A stretch of DNA of 64,000 bases from Halopseudomonas sabulinigri (GTDB lineage Bacteria > Pseudomonadota > Gammaproteobacteria > Pseudomonadales > Pseudomonadaceae): assembly GCF_900105255.1 (NCBI RefSeq), contig NZ_LT629763.1, positions 1,302,001-1,366,000 on the forward strand, written 5' to 3'. The notes beneath the pieces are model-generated. The model did not search any database. It saw only the letters and a list, made by a program, of their open reading frames with translations, and was not told the DNA's origin. Below are positions 39,487-49,249 of the stretch, one piece after another. The translations under genes were made by a program, and so were the position numbers. Each line of letters opens with the position of its first letter. Position 1 is the stretch's first letter.

Positions 39487-40689
39487 TCAGTCGGCGGCGC
39501 GATCAATCACCAGTTCGAGCTGTTCGTCACTGCCGGCGTGCACATCATCGAGCTGACCCAGGTGGGTACCTTCGCGCGCATCGCCGGTCGGCGACACCCG
39601 CGCCACCAGTTGCAGCGATTGCTCGCTGCTCAGGGTCACGCCGGGCAACATGGCATCTGCCTGCGTCAGGGTGATATCCAGCGGCAACTGGGACAGCGTC
39701 AGCCGCTTGGCAATCAACGGCATGGGCGGGCCATTCGGTTCGCGGGCAAAGACGAATACGCTGGATGCCGGGTCCAGTTCGGCCATCAGCTCCGGCGCCA
39801 CACTGACGCGTAAACTGATGCTCGGCCCCGACTGCGCCTCTGGCGGGGTCTGCCCGGCAGCGGCCATGCGCTCGCGCGCGCGATCAATCCCGCCCTGAAT
39901 CGCCTGGGCGCCCTGGCTACCGGGCTCGGTGCTCTGCAGCAGACGCTCCCAGTAACCAATGGCGCCGCTGTAGTCGCCAGCCTCAAAGGCGGCGATACCC
40001 AGCAGACCAAGCGCCGTGGCGTTGTTGGGTTGCAACTCCAAGGCCTTGTCGAGCGCGGCGACCGACTCGGGGTCGAGCTGGTTGCCATTGGCGAAGTAAC
40101 GCGCCTGCGCCAGCTGGGCCAGCACATCCGGCGCCTCACCAATCTGGTTCAGGCTGTTGCCAAAGGCCTGCACCGCGTCGGCCGGACGCTGCGCGCTCAT
40201 GTAGGCGCGGCCCAGCATGTACCAGGCCTCACCGTTGGTCGGTTGCACCTCGACCACCCGCTCGGTGCGGTCGATCAGTGCCTCAAGGCTGCTGACCTGC
40301 GGGGTATCCTGCATTTCCCGATAGAGCGCCAACCCCTCAGGGTTGCCCCACAGCTGATACAAGCCAACCACCGCCGCCGGCAGCACCACTGCGGCGGCGA
40401 TCAGTACGCCCGCGACCTTGCGCGTCAAGGGTGCACGCTGGGCATCGGCGTTGGCGGTGTCTTCCAGCAGCAACCGGCTGGCTTCCTGCCGGGCGGCCTC
40501 AGCCTGAGGTTCAGTCAGATCACCCGCGCGCTGCTGGGCCTGCAGCTCAGCCACACGTTCTTCATACAGCGCCACGTTCAACGCGGTGCGATCAACCCGC
40601 TCATGGGCGCGGCGACGCCACAGCGGCCAGACAACAACAACGACTGCCAGCAGCAACAGGACGGCAGCACTCAACCAGAAATCAATCAT
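39487..40689 (-). CDS. ccmI: Cytochrome c biogenesis protein CcmI (CycH)
   Basis: A 400-residue protein: N-terminal two helices (residues 1-25 and about 90-115), a soluble TPR-like domain (EAWYMLGRAYMSAQRPADA, NATALGLLGIAAFEAGDYSG), and a C-terminal beta domain. It holds apocytochrome c and passes it to the CcmF/H heme ligation complex in the periplasm. Start overlaps the ccmH stop region by 8 nt. Last gene of the ccm operon. Confidence 0.9.
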   Translation of the reverse strand: MIDFWLSAAVLLLLAVVVVVWPLWRRRAHERVDRTALNVALYEERVAELQAQQRAGDLTEPQAEAARQEASRLLLEDTANADAQRAPLTRKVAGVLIAAAVVLPAAVVGLYQLWGNPEGLALYREMQDTPQVSSLEALIDRTERVVEVQPTNGEAWYMLGRAYMSAQRPADAVQAFGNSLNQIGEAPDVLAQLAQARYFANGNQLDPESVAALDKALELQPNNATALGLLGIAAFEAGDYSGAIGYWERLLQSTEPGSQGAQAIQGGIDRARERMAAAGQTPPEAQSGPSISLRVSVAPELMAELDPASSVFVFAREPNGPPMPLIAKRLTLSQLPLDITLTQADAMLPGVTLSSEQSLQLVARVSPTGDAREGTHLGQLDDVHAGSDEQLELVIDRAAD

Positions 40690-41161
40690 CGTGATTCTTC
40701 TTTTCTTCCAACAGTTGATCCAGCCGCTGCTGCTCTTCGCTGGTCAGAATGTTATCCAGTGGGTTGCTGGCGGCGCGCTGACGGCGGCGGATCAACATGA
40801 ATACGGCGAGAAAGCCCGCCAACAGGAAAAACAGCGGGCCGAACCAGAGCACCAGCGTGTCTGCGGTCAAGGCTGGCTTGTAGCGCACAAAGTCGCCGTA
40901 ACGCGCGACCATGTAATCGACTATTTCATCGTCGCTCTTGCCCTCGTTCAGCAGGCGGTAGACTTCCTTGCGCAGGTCATCGGCAATGGGCGCGTTGGAG
41001 TCGGCGATGTTCTGGTTCTGGCATTTCGGGCAGCGCAGTTCGGTGGATATGGCGTAGAAGCGCTCCCGCTCCTGCTCCGAGGCAAACTCGAAGGTGTCCA
41101 CAGCCGCCTGCGCGCTCAGCAGCACAGCAAACAGGCTAAACCCCAGGAGTAAGCGCTTCAT
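40682..41161 (-). CDS. ccmH: Cytochrome c maturation protein CcmH
   Basis: A 159-residue protein from the ATG at 41161 (overlapping the ccmG stop, ATGA). Signal peptide (MKRLLLGFSLFAVLLSAQAA), redox motif LRCPKCQNQ (Cys44, Cys47) and one C-terminal membrane helix (LWFGPLFFLLAGFLAVFM). It reduces apocytochrome c cysteines and binds CcmF. It is the short CcmH form (CcmL-like), with CcmI as a separate polypeptide. Confidence 0.93.
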   Translation of the reverse strand: MKRLLLGFSLFAVLLSAQAAVDTFEFASEQERERFYAISTELRCPKCQNQNIADSNAPIADDLRKEVYRLLNEGKSDDEIVDYMVARYGDFVRYKPALTADTLVLWFGPLFFLLAGFLAVFMLIRRRQRAASNPLDNILTSEEQQRLDQLLEEKKNHDD

Positions 41162-41712
41162 GGTTTTGCCTCCTCGACCAGCGCCTGATAACGCGCCGCC
41201 AGCTCGTTCTGCCATACCGTCTCGTCAATCACGCCGATGAACTTGTAACGCACCACGCCCTGGGCATCGATGAGGAAGGTTTCCGGAGCGCCATAAACGC
41301 CCAGATCCAGCCCCAGCCGGCCCTCGGTATCGCTGATGTTCAACTGATAGGGATTGTGAAAGTCGCGCAGCCACTTCTGCGCCGCGGCCTGGTCATCCTT
41401 GTAATTGACACCATGAATCACCACGCCCTGCGCCGATAGCTTGTTCAGCACCGGATGCTCGACGCGGCAGGCGACACACCAGGTGGCCCAGACATTGACC
41501 AGTGCTGGCTTGCCGAGCAGATCGCTGCGGGTGACGGTCTGCGAGGCGTCGGTGACCGAGCTCAGGGTGAAGTCCGGGAACGGCTGATTGATCAGCGGCG
41601 ACGGTAACGCCAGCTCGCTCTCACCCGCCTTCTTGCCACTAAGCCCCGATAACGCGAAGCCGGCAATCAGCAGAAAGATGGCCAGTGGTACCAACAGGAA
41701 CAGGCGGCGCAT
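41158..41712 (-). CDS. ccmG: Thiol:disulfide interchange protein CcmG/DsbE
   Basis: A 184-residue membrane-anchored thioredoxin-like protein. N-terminal helix LFLLVPLAIFLLIAGFAL, active site WATWCVACRVEHPVL and the cis-Pro region GVYGAPETFLID. Reduces the CcmH disulfide on the periplasmic side. Overlaps ccmH and abuts ccmF. Confidence 0.93.
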   Translation of the reverse strand: MRRLFLLVPLAIFLLIAGFALSGLSGKKAGESELALPSPLINQPFPDFTLSSVTDASQTVTRSDLLGKPALVNVWATWCVACRVEHPVLNKLSAQGVVIHGVNYKDDQAAAQKWLRDFHNPYQLNISDTEGRLGLDLGVYGAPETFLIDAQGVVRYKFIGVIDETVWQNELAARYQALVEEAKP

Positions 41713-43679
41713 CAGACTGCCTCCCCTACGCTGGCCGGCGCGCTCTGACGCTGGCGTGCTTTCAGGCGGTAGCGTTTGTCACTGGCCGACAGCAAGCCGC
41801 CGGCCATCATCAGCAGACCACCCAGCCAGACCCAGCGTACGAACGGCTTGATGTGCACGCGAATGGCCCAGGCATCACCCTCCAGCGGCTCGCCCATGGC
41901 GACGAACAAGTCACGGGTGAAACCGGCATCGATCCCAGCCTCGGTCATCAGCTGATTCTTGACCTTGTAGAGGCGCTTTTCGGGATGCAGCAGGGTGACT
42001 TCACGGCCGCCTTTCATCACCCGTATATGGCCTTGATCGGACACCCAGTTGGAACCTTCACGGTGCTGCACGCCCTCGAAGGTGAACGAGTAACCGCCCA
42101 ACTCCAGGGTATCGCCCGGCGCCATGCGCAGGTCGCGCTGGTTATCGAACAAGCTGGCACCGATGATGCCCACCGCACACACGGCAATGCCCAGGTGCGC
42201 CAGGGTCATGCCCCAGTAGCTGCGCGGCAAGGCACGCAGCCCCTTGGCCAGACCCTTGTTACGGGTCTTGTGCAGAATGTCGCGAAGACTGGCACCGGTA
42301 ACCCAGAACACCAGCAGCAGCATGCTGCCCACCGCGAACAGGTGATCGCCAATCCACACGGCGATGGCAACCGCGCCCAGCGCTGCGAATACCAGTACCC
42401 ACTTCAGCTGGCCGGTCAGCCAGGACAGTGGGGTTTCTTTCCAGCGGCTGACAATACCTACGCCCATGGCCAGCATCAGAATCGACATCAGGGGCAGGAA
42501 CATGCCATTGAAATACGGCGGCCCCACCGACACCAGGGTATCGAAGGCCGACATGATCAACGGATACAGCGTGCCCAGCAGTACCATGAGGGCCGCGACC
42601 ACCAGCACCAGGTTATTCACCAGCAGCAAGGCTTCACGCGAGCTCCAGGCAAAACCGATCTGGCTTTTCACCACCGGCGCGCGCAGGGCGTAGAGCAGCA
42701 GCGAGCCGCCCACTACGACCAGCAAGAAACCGAGAATGAACACGCCGCGCTCGGGGTCGGTGGCAAAGGCATGCACCGAGGTCAACACCCCGGAGCGCAC
42801 CAGGAAGGTACCCAGCAGGCTGAGCGAGAAGGCGGCAATCGCCAGCAGCACCGTCCAGCTCTTGAACACGCCTCGCTTCTCGGTCACCGCGAGCGAGTGA
42901 ATCAGCGCGGTACCGACCAGCCAGGGCATGAAGGATGCGTTTTCCACCGGGTCCCAGAACCACCAGCCACCCCAGCCAAGCTCGTAATAGGCCCACCAGG
43001 AGCCGAGCACGATCCCCAGGCTAAGGAAGGCCCAGGCGATGATGGTCCAGGGCCGCGACCAGCGCGCCCAGGCGGCGTCCAGACGGCCACCCAGCAGCGC
43101 GGCGATGGCAAAGGCAAAGGCGACCGAGAACCCTACATACCCCATGTAGAGCATGGGCGGGTGCACGATCAGGCCAAAGTCCTGCAACAGCGGATTGAGA
43201 TCATTGCCGTCAGCCGGGTGGAATGGCAGTTGGCGATCAAAGGGGTTGGAGGTCATCAGCATGAACAGCAGAAAACCGACACTGATCATGCCCATCACGG
43301 CCAGGACCCGACTCAGCATGTCTTCCGGCAGATCGCGCGAGAAGATCGCCACGGCAAAGGTCCAGGCGGCCAGGATCAGGGCCCACAGCAACAGCGAACC
43401 TTCGTGCCCACCCCAGACTGCACTGACGCGGTAGTACCAGGGCAGCGCCGAGTTGGAGTTGAGCGCCACATAGGTGACGCTGAAGTCGTTGGTGACAAAG
43501 GCATGCACTAGGCAAAGAAAGGCAAAAAATACAAACAGACACTGGGCCATGGCCGCCGGCTGAGCGAACCCCATGGCCAGCGAGTCGCCGCGCCAGGCGC
43601 CGTACAGGGGCACGGTGGCCTGCAGCAACGCGAGGCAGAGGGCGATAATCAGGGCAACCTGCCCAAGTTCAGGAATCAT
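41712..43679 (-). CDS. ccmF: Heme lyase CcmF
   Basis: A 655-residue protein with about 15 helices. The WWD heme-handling domain is visible in GWGGWWFWDPVENASFMPWL and the WGGHEGSLLLWALILA motif at residues 88-103. It ligates heme from CcmE to apocytochrome c in the periplasm, with CcmH and CcmI. ccmE lies 12 nt upstream. Confidence 0.96.
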   Translation of the reverse strand: MIPELGQVALIIALCLALLQATVPLYGAWRGDSLAMGFAQPAAMAQCLFVFFAFLCLVHAFVTNDFSVTYVALNSNSALPWYYRVSAVWGGHEGSLLLWALILAAWTFAVAIFSRDLPEDMLSRVLAVMGMISVGFLLFMLMTSNPFDRQLPFHPADGNDLNPLLQDFGLIVHPPMLYMGYVGFSVAFAFAIAALLGGRLDAAWARWSRPWTIIAWAFLSLGIVLGSWWAYYELGWGGWWFWDPVENASFMPWLVGTALIHSLAVTEKRGVFKSWTVLLAIAAFSLSLLGTFLVRSGVLTSVHAFATDPERGVFILGFLLVVVGGSLLLYALRAPVVKSQIGFAWSSREALLLVNNLVLVVAALMVLLGTLYPLIMSAFDTLVSVGPPYFNGMFLPLMSILMLAMGVGIVSRWKETPLSWLTGQLKWVLVFAALGAVAIAVWIGDHLFAVGSMLLLVFWVTGASLRDILHKTRNKGLAKGLRALPRSYWGMTLAHLGIAVCAVGIIGASLFDNQRDLRMAPGDTLELGGYSFTFEGVQHREGSNWVSDQGHIRVMKGGREVTLLHPEKRLYKVKNQLMTEAGIDAGFTRDLFVAMGEPLEGDAWAIRVHIKPFVRWVWLGGLLMMAGGLLSASDKRYRLKARQRQSAPASVGEAV

Positions 43680-43691
43680 GCGATCGGCACC

Positions 43692-44171
43692 TCAGTAATT
43701 GCTGGCTGGCGCGTCTGCGGCTGCTTCGCCGGCCGCCGCTTTGTTGGCCTTGGCATCGTTCATGGCCTTGGCCACTTCCGGTGGCATGTACTCTTCATCG
43801 TGCTTGGCGAGCACCTCATCGGCCTGCAATACGCCGTTGGCGTCCAGCCGACCCAGCGCCACAATGCCCTGCCCTTCGCGGAACAGATCCGGCAGGATGC
43901 CGCTGTAGGCGATGGTCACGGCGTGAGCGCCATCGCTGACGTCAAAACGCACATCCAGGCTATCCTTTGAGCGCACGACACTGCCCTCCACCACCATACC
44001 GCCAGCGCGGATACGCGCCTGATCCGGTACTTCCCCGGCGACGATCTGGGTCGGCGTGTAGAACAGATTGATATTCTGCTGCAACGCCGACAGCGCCAGC
44101 GCCACAGCAGCGCCGACACCCAACATCACCAGCACGATCAGAATCAGGCGCTTTCTGCGCAACGGATGCAT
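43692..44171 (-). CDS. ccmE: Heme chaperone CcmE
   Basis: A 159-residue protein. N-terminal anchor ([20 protein letters not shown]) and OB-fold beta barrel; heme-attaching His124 and Tyr128 in [13 protein letters not shown]. It covalently carries heme from CcmC to CcmF. Start overlaps the ccmD stop (ATGTAA junction). Confidence 0.95.
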   Translation of the reverse strand: MHPLRRKRLILIVLVMLGVGAAVALALSALQQNINLFYTPTQIVAGEVPDQARIRAGGMVVEGSVVRSKDSLDVRFDVSDGAHAVTIAYSGILPDLFREGQGIVALGRLDANGVLQADEVLAKHDEEYMPPEVAKAMNDAKANKAAAGEAAADAPASNY

Positions 44172-44338
44172 TACAACCCCTCCCGCCGACGTCGGCGTGC
44201 TTCAGCCTGAACCAGCTGGCGCTTTCCCAGCACCGGTGGCAGGAACAACAGAATCAGAACCGTCGCCGTAATCCCGTAGGCAGACCAGACGTAAACACCG
44301 TGACCGCCCATGGCAATGAACTCGGACAGGTTACTCAT
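44171..44338 (-). CDS. ccmD: Heme exporter accessory protein CcmD
   Basis: A 55-residue single-helix protein starting [20 protein letters not shown]; one helix ([17 protein letters not shown]) followed by a basic tail ([10 protein letters not shown]). It stabilises the CcmABC-CcmE complex. Start overlaps ccmC by 4 nt. Confidence 0.93.
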   Translation of the reverse strand: MSNLSEFIAMGGHGVYVWSAYGITATVLILLFLPPVLGKRQLVQAEARRRRREGL

Positions 44339-45078
44339 GCACTCTTCTCCAGAATCTCGCGGACCCAGCGCGCCTTGTGTTCGCGGCGCAGCACTTCCAG
44401 GCGCATGCGCAGCAACAGGTTGAGCGCAAACAGACCGTAGAACGCCAGCACCATCACCAGCAGTGGCAACCACATTTCCACCGGCATCGCCGGTTTTTCA
44501 GTGACGGTGAAGGTGGCCGGCTGGTGCAGGGTATTCCACCAGTCGACCGAGTATTTGATGATCGGAATGTTGACCACACCGACGATGGCCATCACCGCAG
44601 TCGCCTTGGCCGCCGTGTCACGATTGCTGATCGCCATGCGCAGGGCAATGATGCCAAAGTACAGAAACAGCAGGATAAGCATGGACGTAAGGCGCGCATC
44701 CCACTCCCAGTAGGTACCCCAGGTGGGCTTGCCCCAGATGGAGCCGGTAATCAGTGCCACAAAGGTCATCCAGGCACCGATGGGCGCAGCGCATTGCAGC
44801 GCCACATCGGCCAGTTTCATACGCCAGACCAGCCCGACAATGCCAGCAACGGCAAGCATCATGTAACAGGACTGGGCCAGAATCGCGGCGGGCACGTGGA
44901 TGTAGATGATGCGAAAACTATTACCCTGCTGGTAATCCTGCGGGGCAAACACCAGCCCCCATACCACGCCCATCATCAGCGCCAGCACGCTGAACGCAGT
45001 TAGCCAGGGCAACAGCTTGCCGCTGATCTCGTAAAACCACTTGGGCGAGCCCAATTTGTGAAAAAAAGTCCAGCTCAT
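44335..45078 (-). CDS. ccmC: Heme exporter protein CcmC
   Basis: A 247-residue, six-helix membrane protein. The WWD signature is [18 protein letters not shown] (two helices from the periplasmic side). Delivers heme to CcmE. Separated from ccmB by 19 nt. Confidence 0.95.
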   Translation of the reverse strand: MSWTFFHKLGSPKWFYEISGKLLPWLTAFSVLALMMGVVWGLVFAPQDYQQGNSFRIIYIHVPAAILAQSCYMMLAVAGIVGLVWRMKLADVALQCAAPIGAWMTFVALITGSIWGKPTWGTYWEWDARLTSMLILLFLYFGIIALRMAISNRDTAAKATAVMAIVGVVNIPIIKYSVDWWNTLHQPATFTVTEKPAMPVEMWLPLLVMVLAFYGLFALNLLLRMRLEVLRREHKARWVREILEKSA

Positions 45079-45097
45079 TCGCTGTCAGTCTCCGCGC

Positions 45098-45772
45098 CTA
45101 TTCACTCACGCCAATTCGTAATCCGGCGGCTATCGCCAAGGGTGCCAGACTCAGTGCCAGCAACGCCAGGCAACCCAGCCAGAGCAGATAACCGAGTACC
45201 GGCAAGCCTTGCAATGCGGCGTCCATGGCGCCGGTGCCCAGAATCAGTACCGGGATGTACAACGGCAGTATCAGCAGCGCCAGCAACATGCTGCCGCCAC
45301 CCTTCAAACCTACGGTCAGTGCCGCGCCTATGGCGCCCAGCAGGCTGAGCACGGCAGTACCCAGCAGCAGGCTGAGGCACAAGGTCGGCATAACCGACCA
45401 GGGCAGCGCCAGCATCAGGCCGAGCACCGGCGCCAACAGCACCAGCAGCAAGCCGCACATCAACCAGTGGTGCAGCACCTTGACCAGCACCAGCAAGGTC
45501 AGCGGGTGCGGTGACAGCACCCACTGCTCCAATGAGCCGTCTTCAAAATCGCTGCGAAACAGGCCATCCAGGGACAGCAAGGTAGCCAGGAGCGCGGCCA
45601 CCCAGATGATGCCCGAGGCCATGCGCTGCAACAGTTGCGGCTCCGGCCCCACCGCCAGCGGAAACAGGGTAATGACGATAGCGAAAAAGATCAGCGGATT
45701 GAGCAGGTCGCCGGGGCGACGCCAGGCCAATTGCCATTCACGCTTGAACAACAGCCAGATGATCTGCCGCAT
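45098..45772 (-). CDS. ccmB: Heme exporter protein CcmB
   Basis: A 224-residue, six-helix ABC permease: [20 protein letters not shown] at the N-terminus and GLFRSDFEDGSLEQWVLSP, typical for CcmB. Forms the CcmAB(C) ATPase complex that releases holo-CcmE. Overlaps ccmA. Confidence 0.93.
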   Translation of the reverse strand: MRQIIWLLFKREWQLAWRRPGDLLNPLIFFAIVITLFPLAVGPEPQLLQRMASGIIWVAALLATLLSLDGLFRSDFEDGSLEQWVLSPHPLTLLVLVKVLHHWLMCGLLLVLLAPVLGLMLALPWSVMPTLCLSLLLGTAVLSLLGAIGAALTVGLKGGGSMLLALLILPLYIPVLILGTGAMDAALQGLPVLGYLLWLGCLALLALSLAPLAIAAGLRIGVSE

Positions 45773-46407
45773 CAGCTCGCCCGCCCCAGCTCAAGCCGGC
45801 GCACACCCGGCACATGGGCCAGACTGTGGTGCGTAGTCAACACCACGGTACCACCACCGGCTGCAAAGGCCATGACATGCTGCTCCAGCGCCTGCACACC
45901 GGCCTGGTCGAGCGCCGTGAAAGGTTCATCCAGAATCCATACAGGAGCGCCCGGCAGATACAACCGGGCCAGAGCCACGCGGCGTTGCTGGCCGGCCGAG
46001 AGCTGCCGACAGGGCACATCCTCGAAGCCGCGCAGGCCGACCTGCTGCAGCGCCTGCCAAATGGCCTCACGGGTCACTGGTTGGGTGAGCGCACAGAGCC
46101 AGCTGAGGTTTTCCTCCGCGCTCAACGCGCCCTTGACCGCCGGCGCGTGCCCTATATACAGCAGGTTGCGCCGCCAGTGCTCGCGACCGCGCCTCGACAG
46201 CACGGACTCACCGGCAAAGCGGATATCACCGCCGCTGGCTGGCATCAGGCCGGCCAATATACGCAGCAGGCTGGTTTTACCCGCACCATTGGGGCCAGCG
46301 ACCTGCAGCACGTCACCGGGTTGCAGACAGCAGGAGACTGCGGAGAAAAGCTCGCGCTCATCCCGCTCACAGGCCAGTTCGCTGATGTCGATCTGCTGCT
46401 TGCTCAC
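45772..46407 (-). CDS. ccmA: Cytochrome c biogenesis ATP-binding protein CcmA
   Basis: A 211-residue ABC ATPase: Walker [15 protein letters not shown], signature [14 protein letters not shown], Walker [16 protein letters not shown]. First gene of the operon ccmABCDEFGHI; its promoter lies in the 178-base gap shared with the divergent fliK. Confidence 0.95.
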   Translation of the reverse strand: MSKQQIDISELACERDERELFSAVSCCLQPGDVLQVAGPNGAGKTSLLRILAGLMPASGGDIRFAGESVLSRRGREHWRRNLLYIGHAPAVKGALSAEENLSWLCALTQPVTREAIWQALQQVGLRGFEDVPCRQLSAGQQRRVALARLYLPGAPVWILDEPFTALDQAGVQALEQHVMAFAAGGGTVVLTTHHSLAHVPGVRRLELGRAS

Positions 46408-46585
46408 TACTACTCCAGACCCAGGCTGAATCGCGCCGATACCATTGCATTGATGATTCCGGCATGCTGGCCGCTATACTCTTTGCAAGCGCCACCAGCA
46501 GCGGGCTGGAAGGCCCGTCAATGGGGCGCCATTATACATGCCCCCCTACCCCGGGGGACCTCGATTTACATCAACATGTGACAAC

Positions 46586-48328
46586 ATGAGCTCGGACTTT
46601 CGCCTACCACCCAGCACTGTCATTCCACCCAGCGCGCCAACCACGCCGGCTGCGGCGGTAGCTGCGCGTGGCGCTGAAGCAATCAGCATGGCCCTGCAAC
46701 TCTTGCGGCCAATTGACGCAGCGCTACTGCCAGAGGGTGAAAAGATCAGCGCCGAGGTGATCCAGAGCAGCCCGCGGGCCAACGGCAGCGGCCAGTTTGA
46801 GGTGCTGCTGCGCCTCGCCCGGGGCACGGCAACCAGCGCACCAGCCACACTGCCCGCCAGCAGCCCACAGCCACTGACCACCGGTACCCAACTGGTGGTT
46901 CAGGCACTGACCCAAACCCAGCTGATGGCCGTGCTGCAACCGGCCAGCAGCGCGCCCGCCAGCGAGCCTTTGACGCGCCTTGATCCTGCGCAGTTTCCGC
47001 CCGGCAGCGCCTTGCAGGCACGGGTATTAAGCCAACAGCCGGTTACCGACAACGCCGGCCAACAGGTCGCCTTTGCCGTGCTGGCCAAAATCGTACAGGG
47101 GGCCGCTACTGGCAGCCTGCTGCAACTCACCAGCAGCCAGCCGGTAGAACCCGGTACCCGGCTGAATGCCAATGTGGGTGCCCAGGGTGAATTGCGCGTG
47201 CTGGCTAGCAGTGCGCAGCAGCGCCAGCTCGATCTGCTGCAAGGTTTGCGCAGCACCCTGCAAAGCCAGGCCTCAAGCGAGCCCCTGTTCAACCGGCTCG
47301 ACCAATTACAGGCCAGCCCGCGCGACCTACCTGCCATCCCGGCGCTGCAGCGGGCCATAGCCCAAGTGCTGCAGCAAGTCACTACCGCGCAGCAGCTAAC
47401 AACGGCTGACGGGGTGGCCAATGCGATCAAGCAGAGCGGCCTGTTCCTTGAGCCCAACTTGGCCAAAATCGCCGAGTCCCTGGTTGCCCAGAGCGCCGCA
47501 AAACAGGCCGCCAACTCAACAGCACCCGCCGGCGCGGTGGATGCCGCCAGCCAACCGGCCGGCACCTTGCAGCGCGCGCTGCCGGCGCTGGACAAGCTGC
47601 TGCCGCTACTCGCCAGCCTGTCGACGCCCGGCGCTCCCGAGCCCCTGGCCGGGGTCGATCTCAAGGGCACTCTGGTCAACTTGCTGATTACCCTGCAACA
47701 ACAATTGCCGCCCGGCAGTCTCAACGCCCTGAACCTGCCACCCGGTCCCTGGCAGCAAGCCAGCCAGGCCGCAGCGCAACAGCAACTCAAGCCCGGCATG
47801 TTTCCGTTGCCGACCCGCGCCTTGCAGGCATTGGGCGAAAACAATGATTTGGGGAGCCTGCTGCGCCTGACCGCAGCCTTGCTGTCACGCATTCAGCACC
47901 ACCAGTTTCAGAGTCTGGGGCAGACCCAGAGCTTTGCCGACGGCAGCACTCAAACGACCTGGCAGCTGGAAATCCCCATGCGCGACGGGCACCAGTTCAA
48001 TCATGTGCAGCTGCGCATCGAACGCGAGACGCCGCCGCCGAGCGCCAAGCAGGCCGAACCCACGCCACAGTGGGAAGTACGGCTGTCGTTCAATCTCGAC
48101 GAACTGGGCAACCTGCAAGCCATTGCCCGATTGCGCAAGGACAAGGTCAGCAGTGAATTCTGGGCCGAGCAGGCCGCCACGCTGAAACTGGTCAATAACG
48201 AACTGACCCAGCTGCGTGACCGTCTGCTGGCGAAGGGACTCGATGTTGGTGAATTGAGCTGCCATCGCGGCACACCGCCACCGCCGCGCCAGGCACTGCA
48301 ACAAACCTGGATTGACGAGGTCACCTGA
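46586..48328 (+). CDS. fliK: Flagellar hook-length control protein FliK
   Basis: A 580-residue protein, alanine/glutamine/proline rich in its first 400 residues, with a conserved C-terminal T3S4 domain (residues about 480-575; WQLEIPMRDGHQFNHVQLRI and VRLSFNLDELGNLQAIARL). FliK measures hook length and makes FlhB switch export specificity. The ATG at 46586 is chosen among in-frame starts near the divergent ccmA. Followed directly by an FlhB-C-like gene, overlapping stop/start. Confidence 0.85.
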   Translation: MSSDFRLPPSTVIPPSAPTTPAAAVAARGAEAISMALQLLRPIDAALLPEGEKISAEVIQSSPRANGSGQFEVLLRLARGTATSAPATLPASSPQPLTTGTQLVVQALTQTQLMAVLQPASSAPASEPLTRLDPAQFPPGSALQARVLSQQPVTDNAGQQVAFAVLAKIVQGAATGSLLQLTSSQPVEPGTRLNANVGAQGELRVLASSAQQRQLDLLQGLRSTLQSQASSEPLFNRLDQLQASPRDLPAIPALQRAIAQVLQQVTTAQQLTTADGVANAIKQSGLFLEPNLAKIAESLVAQSAAKQAANSTAPAGAVDAASQPAGTLQRALPALDKLLPLLASLSTPGAPEPLAGVDLKGTLVNLLITLQQQLPPGSLNALNLPPGPWQQASQAAAQQQLKPGMFPLPTRALQALGENNDLGSLLRLTAALLSRIQHHQFQSLGQTQSFADGSTQTTWQLEIPMRDGHQFNHVQLRIERETPPPSAKQAEPTPQWEVRLSFNLDELGNLQAIARLRKDKVSSEFWAEQAATLKLVNNELTQLRDRLLAKGLDVGELSCHRGTPPPPRQALQQTWIDEVT

Positions 48329-48654
48329 TGAGCAAAAACCGCGAAGCCATTGCGCTGATGTATGACGGCGAACAGGCGCCGACGCTGACCGCCAAGGGCG
48401 AGGGTGAACTGGCCGAACAAATCATTCAGTTGGCGCTGGATTACGAAGTGCCGATTTACGAGAACGCCGATCTGGCGCGCATGCTGACGCAGTTGGAGCT
48501 GGGTGATCAAATACCCGAAGCGCTGTACCGCACCATCGCCGAAATCATCGCCTTTGCCTGGTACCTGAAGGGTAAACGCCCCGCCGGCTTCAATCCCGAC
48601 GGTGACCAGCCAGTGCCCAAGCGCTTGATGCGGGATAATCCAGATCAGGATTGA
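48328..48654 (+). CDS. Small FlhB C-terminal homologue (EscU/FlhB-type export switch protein)
   Basis: A 108-residue soluble protein resembling the cytoplasmic C-terminal part of FlhB: REAIALMYDGEQAPTLTAKG, LALDYEVPIYENADLARML and LELGDQIPEALYRTIAEIIA. The NPTH autocleavage motif is absent, so it cannot undergo the cleavage switch of FlhB. Often named FhlB/FlhX-like. Overlap (TGATG) with fliK suggests a joint role in export control; redundancy is possible. Confidence 0.85.
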   Translation: MSKNREAIALMYDGEQAPTLTAKGEGELAEQIIQLALDYEVPIYENADLARMLTQLELGDQIPEALYRTIAEIIAFAWYLKGKRPAGFNPDGDQPVPKRLMRDNPDQD

Positions 48655-48842
48655 GCAGCATCAGGGCTAGGGCTGGCCAACACTCAACCCGCGTCGGTAC
48701 TCGACGCAGTTTGCCCAGTGGGGCGATATCAGACACGAGACTCAGACAGAGCGCTGGCCGGTACCCTTGAGCGAGATGGAACTCTGCTTTGCAGCGGGGG
48801 AGACGGTAATAAAAGCACCGCAAGCGGCGACCCAGCGACTGC

Positions 48843-49244
48843 TCAGCCGCGGCGGCCACCGTGCAATTTGACGAAGAGTTCGGCTTCGGCCTTGGACAGG
48901 CCGCAGGATTGGGTGAGGTCCTCAATACTGGCGCCCATACCCACCAGCCGTGCCGCCTGGTTATAGGGCAACGCTTGCGGATCCTGGGTTTCCAGCTTCA
49001 GCTGTTTGTCTTCCAGACGTTTGAGCTGCAAGCGCAATGCGGTCAGCTCCTCGCCCATGCGAATACTGCCCTGCTGAAAGGTGGCCAGGTCGCGTGTCAG
49101 CTGCTCCTGGCGCTGACGCAGATGCTCGGACTGCTGCTGCAGCTCGGCAGGCAACTGACGGATCCGCGCGAACAGCACCACCAGAGCCGCCAAAACCACG
49201 CCCATCAGACTGCCCAGCAGTAACAGCAACCAAGGCTCATTCAT
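48843..49244 (-). CDS. DUF2802 domain-containing membrane protein
   Basis: A 133-residue protein, start ATG at 49244 adjacent to cheW. N-terminal helix (WLLLLLGSLMGVVLAALVVL), a coiled coil (residues 30-80) and a C-terminal helical domain (YNQAARLVGMGASIEDLTQS). Always found beside cheW in pseudomonads; unknown function, possibly tethering chemotaxis components. The 188-base convergent gap after it holds no gene. Confidence 0.85.
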   Translation of the reverse strand: MNEPWLLLLLGSLMGVVLAALVVLFARIRQLPAELQQQSEHLRQRQEQLTRDLATFQQGSIRMGEELTALRLQLKRLEDKQLKLETQDPQALPYNQAARLVGMGASIEDLTQSCGLSKAEAELFVKLHGGRRG

Positions 49245-49249
49245 GCCGA

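Noticed and set aside
41685-43511. A 608-codon open frame on the plus strand
   Set aside because: It is the shadow of ccmF; composition is His/Gln-rich without domains.
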